Source: Aspergillus flavus
Lineage: Eukaryota; Ascomycota; Eurotiomycetes; Eurotiales; Aspergillaceae
Assembly (NCBI RefSeq): GCF_009017415.1
Contig: NC_092408.1
Coordinates: forward strand, 1,612,001 to 1,676,000
Reading direction: 5' to 3'
DNA length: 64,000 nt
Made by a program: the position numbers and the translations under genes. Positions 10,872 through 22,928 of this stretch are shown here, piece by piece (within the stretch, counting starts at the first letter, position 1; each line of letters begins with the position of its first letter). Below the pieces are notes generated by a model. It did not search any database. It was not told where the DNA came from and saw only the letters and a list, made by a program, of their open reading frames with translations.

Positions 10872-12353
10872 ATGGGAGCACATGATAAGTACGTTATTGC
10901 TTGGCCGCACTTACGATCTGTCCTTTGTCCAGCCGCTTACTCGTGTGCTCTTCAACAGATTTATTGGCCTCGCACTGGCTGTGCTGGCTTCGGTAGCTAT
11001 TGGTATGTGCTTATTATATTTTTCTTTTTCGTCCTTCTCTTGTTATAAGGGGAAAAAATCACTGGCCCCATGGTACACCCTTAAATACATTACTGACGGT
11101 CGCAACGAAACAGGTTCGAGCTATGTCATCACCAAGAAGGTACGCCGCTGATCGCATCTCGGAGGAACCGGATACCTGACACGGTCAACTAGGGTCTTGT
11201 ACAAGCGGCGGAGAAATATGGCTTCAGTGGAGAAGGATTTGAATACCTGCGAAGCCCATTATGGTGGTGTGGGATGATCATACGTATGGCTATTCGTCGA
11301 GCTATCATCGCCAGAGTCTGACGGTTACAGTGATTTCGGGAGAACTTATGAATACCGCCGCTTACGCTTTTGCTCCGGCTGTGCTGGTCACTCCGCTCGG
11401 GGCGCTCAGCGTACTCATCAGGTGAGTCATGTTGTTCTGAACCGGATGTCCTACGCTAATTATTCCTAGCGCCTTGATGGGCGCATACTTTCTCAACGAG
11501 GATATACAAGTCCTTGGTAAACTCGGAGCCGCAATCTGTCTCCTGGGATCTATATTATTAGTGCTCCATGCGCCGGGCGACAGGGACATTCAGACCATTG
11601 AGGAAATCCTGCACCTAGCGATTCAACCGGGTTGGTTTCTCCGCACTTACTTTTAAGCATTGGCAGACATACTAATACCGTTTTTCAAGGCTTCCTCATC
11701 TATTGTACCCTTGTCACCCTGTTTGCCAGTTACATGATCTACAAAGTCGCCCCAAGACTAGGCCGCACGAACCCGCTAGTCTATCTATCGATTTGCTCCA
11801 CCGTGGGCTCTATATCCGTCATGTCTGTGAAAGCATTCGGAATTGCCATCAAGCTCACCTTCGCCGGAGACAACCAGTTCACGCACGCCTCCACTTACGT
11901 CTTCTCCCTGGTCCTGGTAGTCACCACCCTAACCCAGATGAACTACCTGAACAAAGCAATGGGTGAATTCCCTGCGTCGCTGTAAGTCTCTAGTATCCCC
12001 ACCATTAACAAGAAAGACACTCACAGTCACCCAGAGTAAACGCAATGTACTACGTCGGTTTCACAACCTGCACCCTAACCGCCTCTATCATCTTCTACCA
12101 AGGCCTGAACACCAGCGACTGGACCAGTATTACCTCCATGATGTGTGGCTTCTTACTCAACTTCATCGGAATCTCCCTATTGACTCTGTCCAAAACCGGA
12201 CAAGAGGCCCGTCCGGAGTCGGTACGAGCCCTTAGTATGAGATCGTTTGATATGTCCCGTGGGCGATACGATCATGTGCGAACGAGCAGCGTCGATCTTC
12301 CCAGTGCCCTGGAGAGAAGGTCGTCTGGTCTAGACGCCGCGGAGCGACAATAG
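10872..12353 (+). CDS. NIPA-family magnesium transporter
   Basis: Eight exons join in phase to 346 aa: 10872-10888, 10959-11002, 11114-11139, 11193-11283, 11331-11421, 11470-11630, 11690-11981, 12035-12353. The sequence follows the NIPA (DUF803) pattern from the first helix (DKFIGLALAVLASVAIG), through AAEKYGFSGEGFEYLRSPLWW, FAPAVLVTPLGALSVLI, GAYFLNEDIQVLGKLG and VLHAPGDRDIQT, to NQFTHASTYVF and the last helices, giving about nine membrane segments. NIPA proteins carry Mg2+ and related divalent cations across plasma or endosomal membranes. The start at 10872 is chosen because the 17-bp first exon in this frame yields the conserved N-terminus; an ATG at 10850 is out of frame. The C-terminal 60 residues are hydrophilic. 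A second, much longer NIPA-like gene lies at 45.8-48.3 kb. Confidence 0.9.
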
Positions 12354-13106
12354 GTCCAGATTTTCTGTCATGAGGCTATTCTTTCTGTTGCCCTTTTCCA
12401 TTTGTTCGTTTTCTTTATACTCCTGGGTCGATTCTGAGACATTCAGCGTTAAATCGACCACCACGCTAAATTCTGCTTGAAGGTCGGAGTAACTTCGGCC
12501 TTTTTACTGAAAATTGGTGGGCCACTGGAGGGCCCGTCGAGCGTGTTTGAATATACCCTAGATAAAATTCTAAATGTCCTAGTAGATGGGACATGATATG
12601 TATGTATGAAATAAGAGAAACTATAAAATGATACTGAACTAGGAAGCACGAGTTTCACAGCAGTATACCATGATTAGCTTGCTACTCTTCTATAGTGATC
12701 TCCGGCGATGGGAAATTTCATAGCTCCCTAGTTTGTCAAGGTTCCTGGTGGAGTTTTGTATTCGTTGTATACTAGCTTGTCTATGTATAGATTCCTAGTT
12801 TTCCATGGTTCTATTTCAAGTATATCTAGTTAGTCCCCTTTGCCCAGGACTATCCGAGATATATATCCACCATGCTGGAACCAAAGCGATTCAACTCCAA
12901 ACCCCGGTTTTATAAAAAGACAATAACTAGAAATCTACGAGCTTATTTAAAGAAAAGCAAGTATCATGAGTCTTCGCATAGCAACTATACAACCCTACTA
13001 CGACTTTATCTTCAATGCTAGACGGCATATGACCTATGCTTCTCGTGGTTCGCTGGCTGTTTAATTTGGCTTATTTATGAAAATAAGAAGCTGATCTCCA
13101 ACAGCA
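12354..13106. other. Intergenic stretch before the tRNA
   Basis: About 750 bp, AT-rich in the second half; nothing recognisable besides presumed 3' UTR of the NIPA gene and 5' flank of the tRNA. Confidence 0.6.
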
Positions 13107-13178
13107 TCCGATATGGTGTAATGGTTAACATCGCCGTCTCTCACACGGCAGCTCGGGGTTCGATTCCCCGTATCGGAA
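13107..13178 (+). tRNA. tRNA-Glu (anticodon CTC)
   Basis: A 72-nt cloverleaf without intron. The acceptor stem pairs TCCGATA (13107-13113) with TATCGGA (13171-13177); the anticodon stem GCCGT/ACGGC closes the loop CTCTCAC, whose central CTC reads GAG codons (Glu); the T arm has CGGGG-TTCGATT-CCCCG. The B box GGTTCGATTCC is perfect, and a T5 run follows within 10 bp. Confidence 0.97.
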
Positions 13179-13182
13179 TTAC

Positions 13183-13187
13183 TTTTT
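13183..13187 (+). terminator. RNA polymerase III terminator of tRNA-Glu
   Basis: A run of five T residues starts five bases after the tRNA discriminator base; a second T5 run follows at about 13194. Confidence 0.75.
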
Positions 13188-13516
13188 GATAACTTTTTGC
13201 TCTAGTTACTGCATTTCATTACTTGATTGTCATTCCATCTTTTTTTTTATCTTGTACTTCTTATCTTTCTTTTTGGGTGCCTGGTGGGTGGGTCGATGTG
13301 TACTATTTGCCCTTCTATCATATATAGATATAGCCATAGATATCAAGACCAGATTCATTCCAAACCAAACGCCTGAACTAACAAAACAAAACCCATAATC
13401 ACAAACCACGTCAAGATAGAAAGAGCAAAATGATATGATAACACAGCCCAGAAAGGATGTATACAGTCCCCTCACCATTAACCCATCTATCATCCCCGAT
13501 GCAGACATCCCCAAAC

Positions 13517-14164
13517 CTAAGCAGAAGAAGAATTCGCCCTCTTCATCCCCTCCTTCACCTCCTCCATCAACGAAAGCAACTCCTTCGCCCCCTCCCCATT
13601 CCTCGGCTCGAACTCCAACCCCTTATCAATAGCAACCTGCGCCTCATCCCACCGTCCCATCTCAGCCAAACACTTCCCAGCCCTCCACCAAGCCTTCACA
13701 TTCCCCACCGGCTTACTCTCAACACTACACTTCGCATCCACCAATCCCTCCGGCCACGCCTGCTGCGCCATATACGCTTGCGCCCGGTTCGCAAATAACC
13801 CTGCCAGTTCCTCCCTGGCCAGACTCATAGGTTCCCACCCGGGCCGCGCGATTCCCATCTCAATGGCGTATGTGTACAGTCGGACTGCCTCGGCGTGGTT
13901 GTTCTTGCGGTAGGCGGTGTTTGCGCTGTCGCGGAGCTTGGTGATTTGGGCGCTGCGCTTGGGGTTGATGGGGAGGGGGGGCGGGGGGATGTTGGGCGGG
14001 TCGAGGGAGATGAGGCCGCGGTGGAGGGCGTTTAGTTCGGTTAGTTCGGTGGTTACTGTGCTTGCTGAGGCTGGGGTTGTGGTTTGAGAGGAGAGGTTGA
14101 TGGCTTTCGAGGTTGGGTCGAGGACCAGAGGGTATTGGTTGTATATGTCGATGCTGTCGGCCAT
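13517..14164 (-). CDS. sec72: Sec72-like TPR protein of the ER translocation (Sec63) complex
   Basis: A single exon of 215 aa on the minus strand. The N-terminal 70 residues match fungal Sec72-like proteins (LNALHRGLISLDPPNIPPPP), and residues about 78-205 form a three-repeat TPR domain (KLRDSANTAYRKNNHAEAVR, AGLFANRAQAYM, KAWWRAGKCLAEMGRWDEAQ). Sec72 is a cytosolic subunit of the Sec62/63 complex that helps post-translational import of secretory precursors into the ER and can receive Hsp70 clients through its TPRs. There is no signal peptide or membrane helix, as expected for a peripheral subunit. The lower half of the coding strand is unusually rich in C at third positions. Confidence 0.85.
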   Translation of the reverse strand: MADSIDIYNQYPLVLDPTSKAINLSSQTTTPASASTVTTELTELNALHRGLISLDPPNIPPPPLPINPKRSAQITKLRDSANTAYRKNNHAEAVRLYTYAIEMGIARPGWEPMSLAREELAGLFANRAQAYMAQQAWPEGLVDAKCSVESKPVGNVKAWWRAGKCLAEMGRWDEAQVAIDKGLEFEPRNGEGAKELLSLMEEVKEGMKRANSSSA

Positions 14165-14876
14165 TTTGGGGTTCTTGAGGGTGTTGGGATTGTGGGTAAT
14201 TTGTTCTCTTTTTGAGGGTTGAGTTGGGTGTTTTTTGGACGGTGGTTAACTTCGGTGGTTGTTGGTCTGGTTGATGGTTTAGTTGTGGTGGTGAATGTAG
14301 GGGTTGGGGCGCTTACCTGGGGGTTTGTCTTGAGTAGGCTAGATTAGAAGGTAAAATGACCGTATCAAAGGACCTATACAGTCTACAGGTCGGGCTGTAT
14401 GGATTGTTAAAATAATATGGTAGAGGACATGAGACCGCAAGCTGTCCAGAACTGTAGCGTTGATACACAAGGCGGTGAAGAACTGCCGGCATTTTGCCAT
14501 CTGTCCACAGGGTTGTCGATGCTTATTGGTTGTTACTGCCAGGCACTGTGTAGCGTTGGGGTGAAACACATAGTCTAGTTCATAATAAGTGATATAGTAC
14601 TAGCTAAATTATAAATCAAACAGGCTGTCCCCAAGGCTCGAAACTTCAACAAAGCAGAATGTCGTCAAAATCATCAGTGAATATGCGACCTGCCCGGGTC
14701 TCAATTCTAATCAATCACAGCATACAATCATCGCCCGGACACGGAAAAAATCATATGCAGAATATCTGTATCAAAACACTTCCAGAATAAAACACAATAT
14801 AGCACGGGTATGCGCCGCAACACCGCTCCATGGTTATTTGAGGTACAAAGTCGAGAATTTTCGAGAGGGGAGTAGA
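14165..14876. other. Intergenic stretch between sec72 and the MARVEL gene
   Basis: Contains the T/G-rich promoter side of sec72 (14165-14340) and the 3' flank of the MARVEL-domain gene. No further gene was seen. Confidence 0.6.
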
Positions 14877-15920
14877 TTACCGCCCGTAGCCGCTCACACT
14901 GGAGCCCATGCCCCATTCCGATGGCGGTGCGTATTCCGAGTTCGGTGCGTAGTGTTGCCCATGCGCACCCCCGTAGCTGGTGGCGGTGTTGACCGTGTTG
15001 TAGTCATGAAGGACGCTTCCTCCGGCATTGGAAGCGGTGGGGTCGTAGGCGCCGTGCATCGCGGTGCGCCCACTCGGGTTTCCAAACTCATCTACCTCGC
15101 TCTGGTGTAGGAGAGCATAGTCCTCATCGCGGTCGGAACGGACGGAAGAGCCCATTCCACCAGCTCGGCCGGACCGGAAATCATCCTCTTCCTCGAAATC
15201 ATGGGCGGGGTTCGACGAGAAGGCGGCCTGGCTCTGCGCAGCGAAAGTAGGATCGGAGACCGCATCTGGCAGGGTTCCGGTCCGGCGGAAGTGCATCACG
15301 TTACGGAAGGACATAAATGCGGTCACAATGAATAGCAAACTGTAGACATCTTAAGTTAGCAATCCGCCAGCATGTTTACCTCAGCATCTGATACGTACAA
15401 GATGACCACCCCCATGATGCAAGTAGCCGTGCTAATTTTGCACTTGCTGGCACTACCGTACTTCCAGTTGTCGCATCCAGTTTTCTTGTCACTGTCCTTG
15501 TCCTTGTCCTCTTGGTTGCTGTCCTTGCCCTCGGATTTTCCCTGCGCGACATAACTAGCAACGCAGACCCACGCAGTAAACCATAGCAGGGCATACAGGC
15601 AGTCGACCGTCGCAAAGGCATAGACATTTCCGAAACGGCGTGCGCGCGGCCACATAGGCACTGCGATGAGATAGATAAGACCGGGGATGCTGAACCAACA
15701 CTACAAAAAATGCCGTTAGCATGGTGTGTCGTCAGGGTGCGCTGAACAAAGTTGATAAGCTCACCAAAGCCCAGTACCAGGCTGATCGACCATCAATACC
15801 ATCACCTTTGGTGAACACGGCAATGGTACAAGCCCATGCTAAGAAGATAATAAACCCCTGAACTCCATGGATGATGTTTTTCGTTCGCCCAGGATTAATC
15901 GAGGATCGTGCTAATTTCAT
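14877..15920 (-). CDS. MARVEL-domain membrane protein
   Basis: Three exons join in phase to 306 aa: 15920-15765, 15700-15399 and 15339-14877. Four hydrophobic segments in the first 190 residues (IHGVQGFIIFLAWACTIAVF, WFSIPGLIYLIAV, FATVDCLYALLWFTAWVCVA and MGVVIFLLFIVTAF) with a charged, lysine/aspartate-rich loop between helices 3 and 4 are typical of fungal MARVEL proteins. The C-terminal 115 residues are hydrophilic and Gly/Ser/Tyr-rich and should face the cytosol. MARVEL proteins organise membrane apposition and vesicle traffic; no specific role is assigned here. The start MKLARSSINPGRTKN is preferred because this short basic leader is usual in the family; an in-frame ATG 42 bp upstream exists. 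Confidence 0.85.
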
Positions 15921-17385
15921 GATTGCGGAATGTGAGGGGATACGAAGGGTGGTGCCTGACAAGGAAGAGGGCTTCCTTCAAGAGGAAACAGGTTGAGGGA
16001 TCGCTGATGGAAATGAGGCCTGAGGAGATTCTTGGTAACTGACAGTAGACCGTAAATATGCAAGTTGGAATATAGTGGTTGGATTAAAAAAGGAAAAACG
16101 AAGAACGGGACCCGATGGTGAACAGCGTCAGAAAGTGGTGGAATGCAATTGTTTATGCGAAGGCTGTAAAAACGGACGACGAGGGCAATCAACGGGGCAA
16201 CCCGATCGATGCCGCGCGGACACTAAAATTCACGGATGGAGACTCGGAGGCTTTGCCAACACAGCCGACGTGGGAAAGTGGCTTGCAATTGTCCCAACTA
16301 CTGATTGAACAAAAAGGTCATATCTCAACCACAGTTTAACATTGAGCGACCAGAGCCAGAAGAATGAACAAGATGTAGCTCAATGCAAGGAACATCATCA
16401 ATTTGGAAGTATTGAGGAAGGTCATGCCTTTACCGTACATACAGACGCGGGTGTATGGCTACCCGACCTTACCCTTTCCAGTCTAGTGGCCCTAATGGCG
16501 CACAGAAATAGAAGCAGACGTGCATTAAATGCATCTAGTAATTATGAACGCTATTGAACCCAATCACTGGTCATTTTATTGCAACCCAAAAAGAATATCA
16601 TTGTCATTAATCCAGACTCGGCGGTGGGCCTCACTCGGAAAACACGTCATTGATCTATATTCGTCCTGACTTGGGCACCATTGAGGCACTGATGCTTTTT
16701 AATCACTATCCATTTGTCTAAAGGCAACCACTATGAAAGCCAGAGGATTAGCAGAGGCTGAATTTGCAAGGCAGCACCAACTGAGCTCCGTGGATGGTCC
16801 TTGGCGTCAGTATTCCAAGCATCATTGTCGTGTAGTGGCAGTGCACAGCAATGCCATCACGGCTACGGGAAATATCCACCGCGTAGAAGGCAGCAATATA
16901 GGTCTACCATGTAGAAATGCTCGACATGTAATATGATTTGGGTTCACCAAGGCATATACATCGTCACCAATACGGACACAGTGTGAATATGATATACGGA
17001 GTAACTCCAGGTGATTGAGAAAAAAAGCAACCATAACCTCGCGAAGTCAACCAATATAGAAATCTTCATCACCATACTACTTATACCAATGAAATATCTT
17101 AAATTTAATCCCCGGCCTCTACTGCGTTGTATCAACCCCGAAGACTAATTGAAATCAAATCTTATGATTATTGTCAATCGACTAGCTAAAGCCAGGTGTA
17201 AGTTGTTCAATAGAAGGAAGGCCGTGTATGAAACGAGGCTGGCTAGCGTCAGGATCGACGCCAGTCTTATGCAAGACGCTTTGATCTATCATCCGGGTGC
17301 CAGCGCTGAGCTGAAATCTCTTCCCCTCACTCTTGTTCGTGTAAACCATCAGCACAACTCTTGTCTACTAAGCATCACACTGAAA
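15921..17385. other. Intergenic stretch upstream of the NLR gene
   Basis: About 1.46 kb. The left 200 bp is promoter of the MARVEL gene. The rest holds only short frames. An in-frame ATG at 17164 could extend the NLR protein by 74 residues, but that part lacks resemblance to the family and is treated as leader. Confidence 0.5.
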
Positions 17386-20300
17386 ATGCTGGGTAAACTG
17401 CGCAAGAAACTTCGCTATTTCCGCAAAAGAGAAAGAAGCGATGATACCAGAGAAAACTTCCATCCTGCCAATTTGTCTCAAAAGGGTAAGGATAGGGTTG
17501 TGTCCGAAAGTGGTAAATCTCGGATTGAGGCCGCCAGAAATGCGAGTGTCGACCAACCTGTCAACGACACGAACCATCTAAATGAGACACCAACTGAAAA
17601 AAACTCGAAAACTCGAAACCCCGATCAACAAGACGATGTCAAGTGCCTGGAAGAGGCTAAGCATGATGGGGTCGACGCCGACGTGTCTCCCATTAGCAAA
17701 CAGCATACAAAGGGAACCAGTCTAAAAGAAGACAGGGAATTTGGTGACCCAGAGACTGGACCGAAAGCTCTGCATGAACTGAAGAATGATCACAAACAAG
17801 ACGAAGCCGAGACCCCTGAATACCCTGTGTCTAAGAAGACGCCTGCAGATGAGAAAGTGGTCGAGAGAAGCGAAAAACCCGGTAATGTAGACCTTTGGCA
17901 GAGAGCCTTTGACGAACTGAATGAGGATTTAAAGGGACAGCTGCGCGAAGACGAAGCTATATCTCCGGAAAATGCCATCAAAGAGGTCATCGATAGAACG
18001 AAAGAGAGCTTTAAAGCATATCAAAATGGAGGACTGAAGTTCAAGAAGTATGATGGAAAAGAAGTCAATGTTCGCGATGTGGCCAAAAAGATTCTCAACT
18101 CGGCTATTCACTGTTCAGATATTATCAAAGGGATAGCAGCTTTTGATCCTAGTAACCATGGTAAGTAGCCTTAAGCCTACCTTAAATGGGTGTCATATTG
18201 ATTAGTATCTAGCTTCAAGCGCGTGGGGAATCGTCACGCTTGGACTTACGGTAAGAAGAGTTATTTTGATATACTATAACATTTAAGCTTACCTTGAATT
18301 AGATGGCCAAAAATTCTGTGGATCAAAAAGAAGCTGCTTTCAAATCATCTGAATTCCTTTCTGATATCCTGGCCCGATACGTTATACTCAATGGTCATCG
18401 TCGCAAGGAGAAACTACCAAGCTCCGATGGGCTTGATGATGCTATTGTACAAGTATACAAAGCAATTCTCGAGTACACAGCAGAGGTGAAAAAGCGGCTA
18501 AATGCAAGCGGTTTGAGTACGTACCCATATTTAGTTCTCCTGGTGGTTGCTCAAGCTGACAAGCGCTAGATCGCATGGGGAACAGTATCTTCCCAGTTTC
18601 TGACACAGAATTGAACAATCTCCAGTCTGCCGTGCAGGATCAGGACAAGAAAGTCAGCGATTGGAGTCAAATCAACAATTACATATGTGAGCTACCCAGC
18701 CAAGCTCTTCCTTCGCATCACTAATGCTTCATAGATCTAAGTACTAAAGGTGACGAAATACTCGCCAGTATCGAAAAGGTCTACCAGAATACAGAGACAA
18801 TCAAAGTCAAAGTCAATTGTACGACCCATCCTTATTTACTAATGATCTAGACTGATTATTTCAGCGGATGAACGAGATAAAATTCTTAAGTGGTTGTCTG
18901 ACATACAGTATTCTCATACTCAGAATGATCACCAAAGGGTTCGAACGCACAAAACTGGTGATTGGCTTTTGAGTTCAGATGAATATAGAGAATGGAAGGC
19001 AACACCAGGCAAATTTCTGTGGTTGCATGGACCTGGTAAGCACTCGTTTATCAGTCGTGGTAATATTTTTAACTGAGTAAACATAGCTGGCTGCGGAAAA
19101 TCAATTCTTTGGTATGTCGACCACTATAATAAAGACCAATAACTAATAAACCCAGCTCTACCATCATTCAAGACATCGAAAAATATTGCAGCAATGATCT
19201 TTCTAGTATATTTTCCTACTGGTACTTTCAATTCAGTCGCGACGAAACACAGAATGTGAAAAACATGACTAGGAGCATTATTCGACAACTGGTACCTGAG
19301 GAGCTTCCAGGATCACTTGTCAGTTTATGGGAAGAACATGGTCGACAAAACCGTGAGCCAGACCAAGACAAACTCTCAACAGTTCTCCGTGATGTGATTA
19401 ACAATCATACGGGTGATCGTTTGTTTCTTATTTTTGACGCACTCGATGAATGTCCTGATAATGAAGTCCATGAGAGGGATCTACTGTTTCAGGTTCTGAA
19501 GGGTCTCATTGACGAGCACGGGGAAAAGATCCATCTTCTAGCAACAAGTCGATACGAAGAAAACATTCGCTGTCACCTGGAGGAGAGCTTGAAGATAGAT
19601 CTCGAGGATCGAATGAATAATGATGTCGAGGCTTTTGTCCGCGATGCACTCGATCATGGGAAGCTGAGCAGATGGAAAAAAGAAAAGGGGGTCAATGATC
19701 AAATTTTGGCAAAGCTGTTGGACACAAAGGAACCAAGGTATTGTCATGCACTCTGTTGTTCTCAGCAGAATATTTTGCTAAGATCTTCCCTCTGCCAGAC
19801 GTTTTCGCTGGGCTGACCTACAAATCAAACGGCTCGAAAAATGCAAAAAAAGGGATCAAATCACGGAATCACTTGAAACGATTCCAAAAACTCTGGAAGA
19901 AACATACCAAAGAATCCTTCAAGACATTCCAGAAGACGAAAAAGAGGACGCGCGCTCAATACTCACATGGCTCAGTTTCTCTCTTGAACCACTCAGGCTA
20001 GAGACTGTTGCAGCAGTGGTGGGCTTTCCACATCCTGAAGATGTTGTTGGAACTTGCACTACCTATTTGGTGACTGTTAGTCCATCGAATGGTACTATTA
20101 AACTCGCCCATTTTTCAGTGAAGGAATTTTTGGTTGTCTCAGAGTCTATCCATTGGTATCAGTTAACTAAAAATGGTGGCCATATGGACATAGCTAATCG
20201 TGCCCTTAACGATATGCTTGACAAAACTGAGGTTCTGACTGAAGAAGCCGTACACGATCTGCCGCTCTTGAAGTATGCCGCAGCACATTGGAGCGGACAT

Positions 20301-22928
20301 TTTTCAGAGCTTACTGACTCTGATGCCAAATTCCGGGACCTAGAGAATAAGATATATCGCCTGTTTTCAGAGCGCATAGTCTACTTAAACTGGCGGCGTG
20401 TGGCTCGAGATAACTTTCGGTTGAGTTCATGGAATAATATATGGGGTGACGTCCTTGAGCCGCCCATCTACTTGGCCTGTAAAATGGGGATGCAGAGCGT
20501 TGTTGAGAGACTTCTCTCACAAGGGGCTAACCCTTGTACACAGTTTCAAGGGAAGAGCACAGTTAAAGTGGCTGCTCAGAATGGTCATCTTACTATCGTA
20601 CAGCAGTTGTTGGGGAACATAGAGATTTCAGCGGAAATAGCTTCGGAAATTGCGAGTTCCATTGATCTCGATAATGTTCCACATGAAGAAGTTGAAGACC
20701 TTCTGGACTTACTTTTGAGCACTAAAGTCTTGTACGACAAGACTGCAAATGGATGTGTTCTTTTGAATGAAGATTTTGTTAGAGCCATAGCAGGGAACGC
20801 AAGGTCAGCTCATCGGCTCATGTGCCTTCTTTTGGATAAGCAAGACAAGCTAGAGGTTCCTGTTACTGAGAGCGTTCTCTACACAGCGCTATGGAATAAT
20901 GATGGCGGTGAAACGATGCGAGTACTTTTGGACAGGAGACGAAAGGACATCCAAATCACTGAAGACCTAATGGAGTCAGTGACTGCTGTTTCTAGTTATA
21001 ATCCTGATATATCAGAGCTGATTCTTCAACATTGGGGCGCTACGGTTCCTTTAAATCAAGATATTATCTGGAAATTTTGGCGCTATGCACCAGCAAAGGT
21101 GATGGAATTGCTTTTACAGATCCGTGGTCATGAAATTCAAATCACAGAGGAATTAGTAGCAGCAGCAGCTGCTAATGGGGATCATGCAGTGTTTCGCTTG
21201 CTATGGGAAAGAGTGTCTGGTATTGAAATCACCTCGGAAACTTGGCAGCGTATCGTATGGAGTTCCAATGGCCTGGAATGGATGGAAATGGTATTGGCAA
21301 AATGCCCTCAACGCTATTTTCTGGAAAATGAAATAATCCTAAAAGTGGCAAGGAGTTCGTATGGTCTTCCCTTGATGCGAATGCTTTTGGACAAACGAGA
21401 GGCAGGACTGGTTGTTTTTGATGTTTCAGAGGCAACGATGATCGCAGCTGCTTCGAACGAGAACTGCCCACAACAGATGATGGAACTGGTCATCAACAAC
21501 GCGGACTCGGAAATTTCAGTCAACGAGAAGATTTTATCCTCAGCAATTGACAATGTATGGGCAGGAGAATCTGCCTTGGAGTATTTGCTTGAGCTTGAAC
21601 AAAACCTGCCGATCACAGAGGAAGTATTGGTATCAGCAGCAACAGCAACAGCAGTACCTTTTTATCAACGCAAAAGAGTACTCAAATCTATTTTCAACAA
21701 ATTTCCAGATGCTCCAATGACAGATCATGTCTTTAAGGCAGCTGGGCATATGTCTGGGGTGTTGTTGTCACTCTGGTTAAAACGAGGTCGTCATGTACAG
21801 GATTACCAAGTGATAGGGAGGCTTCTGGAGCAAAGTATTGTGAGCTTACAGAAACTGACGAAACTATTTGATGAAGGGCTAGTTGAGATGGACGACAATC
21901 TGGTGGATGCAGTGGGGACCCAGAACGCTCTGATTATGGCATTGCAGGGGTACGATGCAATGGAAAAGCTGTTAGGTTTACGAAGAAACGATATTACAGT
22001 CACTGAAGAGGTTGTATTGAGGGCTCTGGATGGAGTTTGCGTGGATGGTCAGGCCTTTAAAATGTTGACGGATCGACTGGGATCAGTAGTACCCGTTACA
22101 GAGAAGATTTTGGAAAAAGCTTTTCTGAAGGATCAATCTAGACTCTTGGATCTCCTGCTGAAAGAGGGGCGAGATTGGAATCTTCAACAGGTCTGGGATG
22201 CGATTTGGCGAAATCATGGTTACTTCCTTAGGGATATTGTGAGAGGTGCGAATGCTCTTCTGAGATATAGAGAATTTGATGTTTCTCAGACCCTGGTGGA
22301 GTTCCTTCCACGCCATGAAGAAGATGGCTTCTCAAATAAGGACCTTGATGAGCTGGTCAATTTATGTGCTGGACGAGACATATCAGCTCCTGCTATTGAA
22401 ATGATCTCAGTGATATCATTCAAATGGGGCGATGCGAGGACTATCCGGGTATTCATCGATCGACTGGGTTCAGCAATATCTATAACAGAGAAGAAGGTTT
22501 GGGATGCGCTTTGGCTAAATGATGAATTTACTTTTTTGCAGAAAGTGATAATTTCAAATATTCTTCTAGAATATGGGGAATTTGACGTTTCAGAGATCCT
22601 GCTGGAGTTCCTTCCACTTAAAGAAGAAAAGGGGGTCTTTAGTGATGAGGAAATTGATGAGTTGGTCAATCTGTGTGTTGGGCAAGACATATCAGCTCCT
22701 GCTACTGAGATGCTCAGCGAGATACTATTTGAATGGGGTAATGCAAACTCCATCTTGAAGTTCGTCAAACGCAAACCCACTGTCCAACTTACCGATGGCC
22801 TTATTCAGCGTGCAGAAAGGAATGAACAGGCATACAAGAAGGTATTGATGCCTTTCCTCTACTCGAAAAGAGCCGCGGATCAGAATATCAACAATGCTGA
22901 AGCCAAGACAGAAGCAGAAGAAGACTAG
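17386..22928 (+). CDS. Fungal NLR-like STAND protein (NACHT_N, NACHT, ankyrin-like and degenerate repeats)
   Basis: Nine exons join in phase to 1440 aa: 17386-18160, 18213-18250, 18303-18516, 18570-18686, 18735-18818, 18865-19035, 19087-19111, 19156-19737, 19799-22928. Residues 1-150 are basic/disordered (MLGKLRKKLRYFRKR). About 165-430 match the NACHT_N domain of fungal NWD NTPases (FDELNEDLKGQL, AFDPSNHASSAWGIVTLGL). The NACHT NTPase has Walker A GPAGCGKS (about 465-472, split by an intron) and Walker B LFLIFDALDEC (about 565-575), then the winged-helix-like part (EETYQRILQDI, IKLAHFSVKEFLV). An ankyrin-like segment (about 885-930) leads into at least twelve degenerate 30-36-residue units with an I-x-I-T-E core, and a 102-residue tandem duplication near the C-terminus. 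Such proteins act in the cytosol in non-self recognition and programmed cell death (known for the class). The N-terminal effector type is not recognised. Confidence 0.88.
20830..22190 (+). repeat. Degenerate helical repeats coding for the NLR sensor region
   Basis: The translated units follow a pattern of hydrophobic-x-I/V-T/S-E, then Ala-rich helix, then LLLDKR/LLLDRR-like helix, each about 30-36 residues; examples are VPVTESVLYTALWNN, IQITEDLMESV, IQITEELVAAAAANG, LPITEEVLVSAA and ITVTEEVVLRALDG. DNA identity between units is low, so they are old and diversified, unlike the near-identical WD or TPR arrays of some fungal NLRs. Confidence 0.7.
22194..22805 (+). repeat. 306-bp tandem duplication inside the NLR coding sequence
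   Basis: Copy one starts at 22194 and copy two at 22500, an offset of exactly 306 bp (102 codons). The translations align over the whole unit, including EFDVS, LLEFLP versus LVEFLP, DELVNLC and DISAPA with EM two residues later. The second copy ends near the C-terminus. Confidence 0.8.

Noticed and set aside
17164..17385. In-frame N-terminal extension of the NLR
   Set aside because: Possible, but the 74 residues lack family resemblance, and the start MLGKLRKKLR at 17386 is typical of this class.
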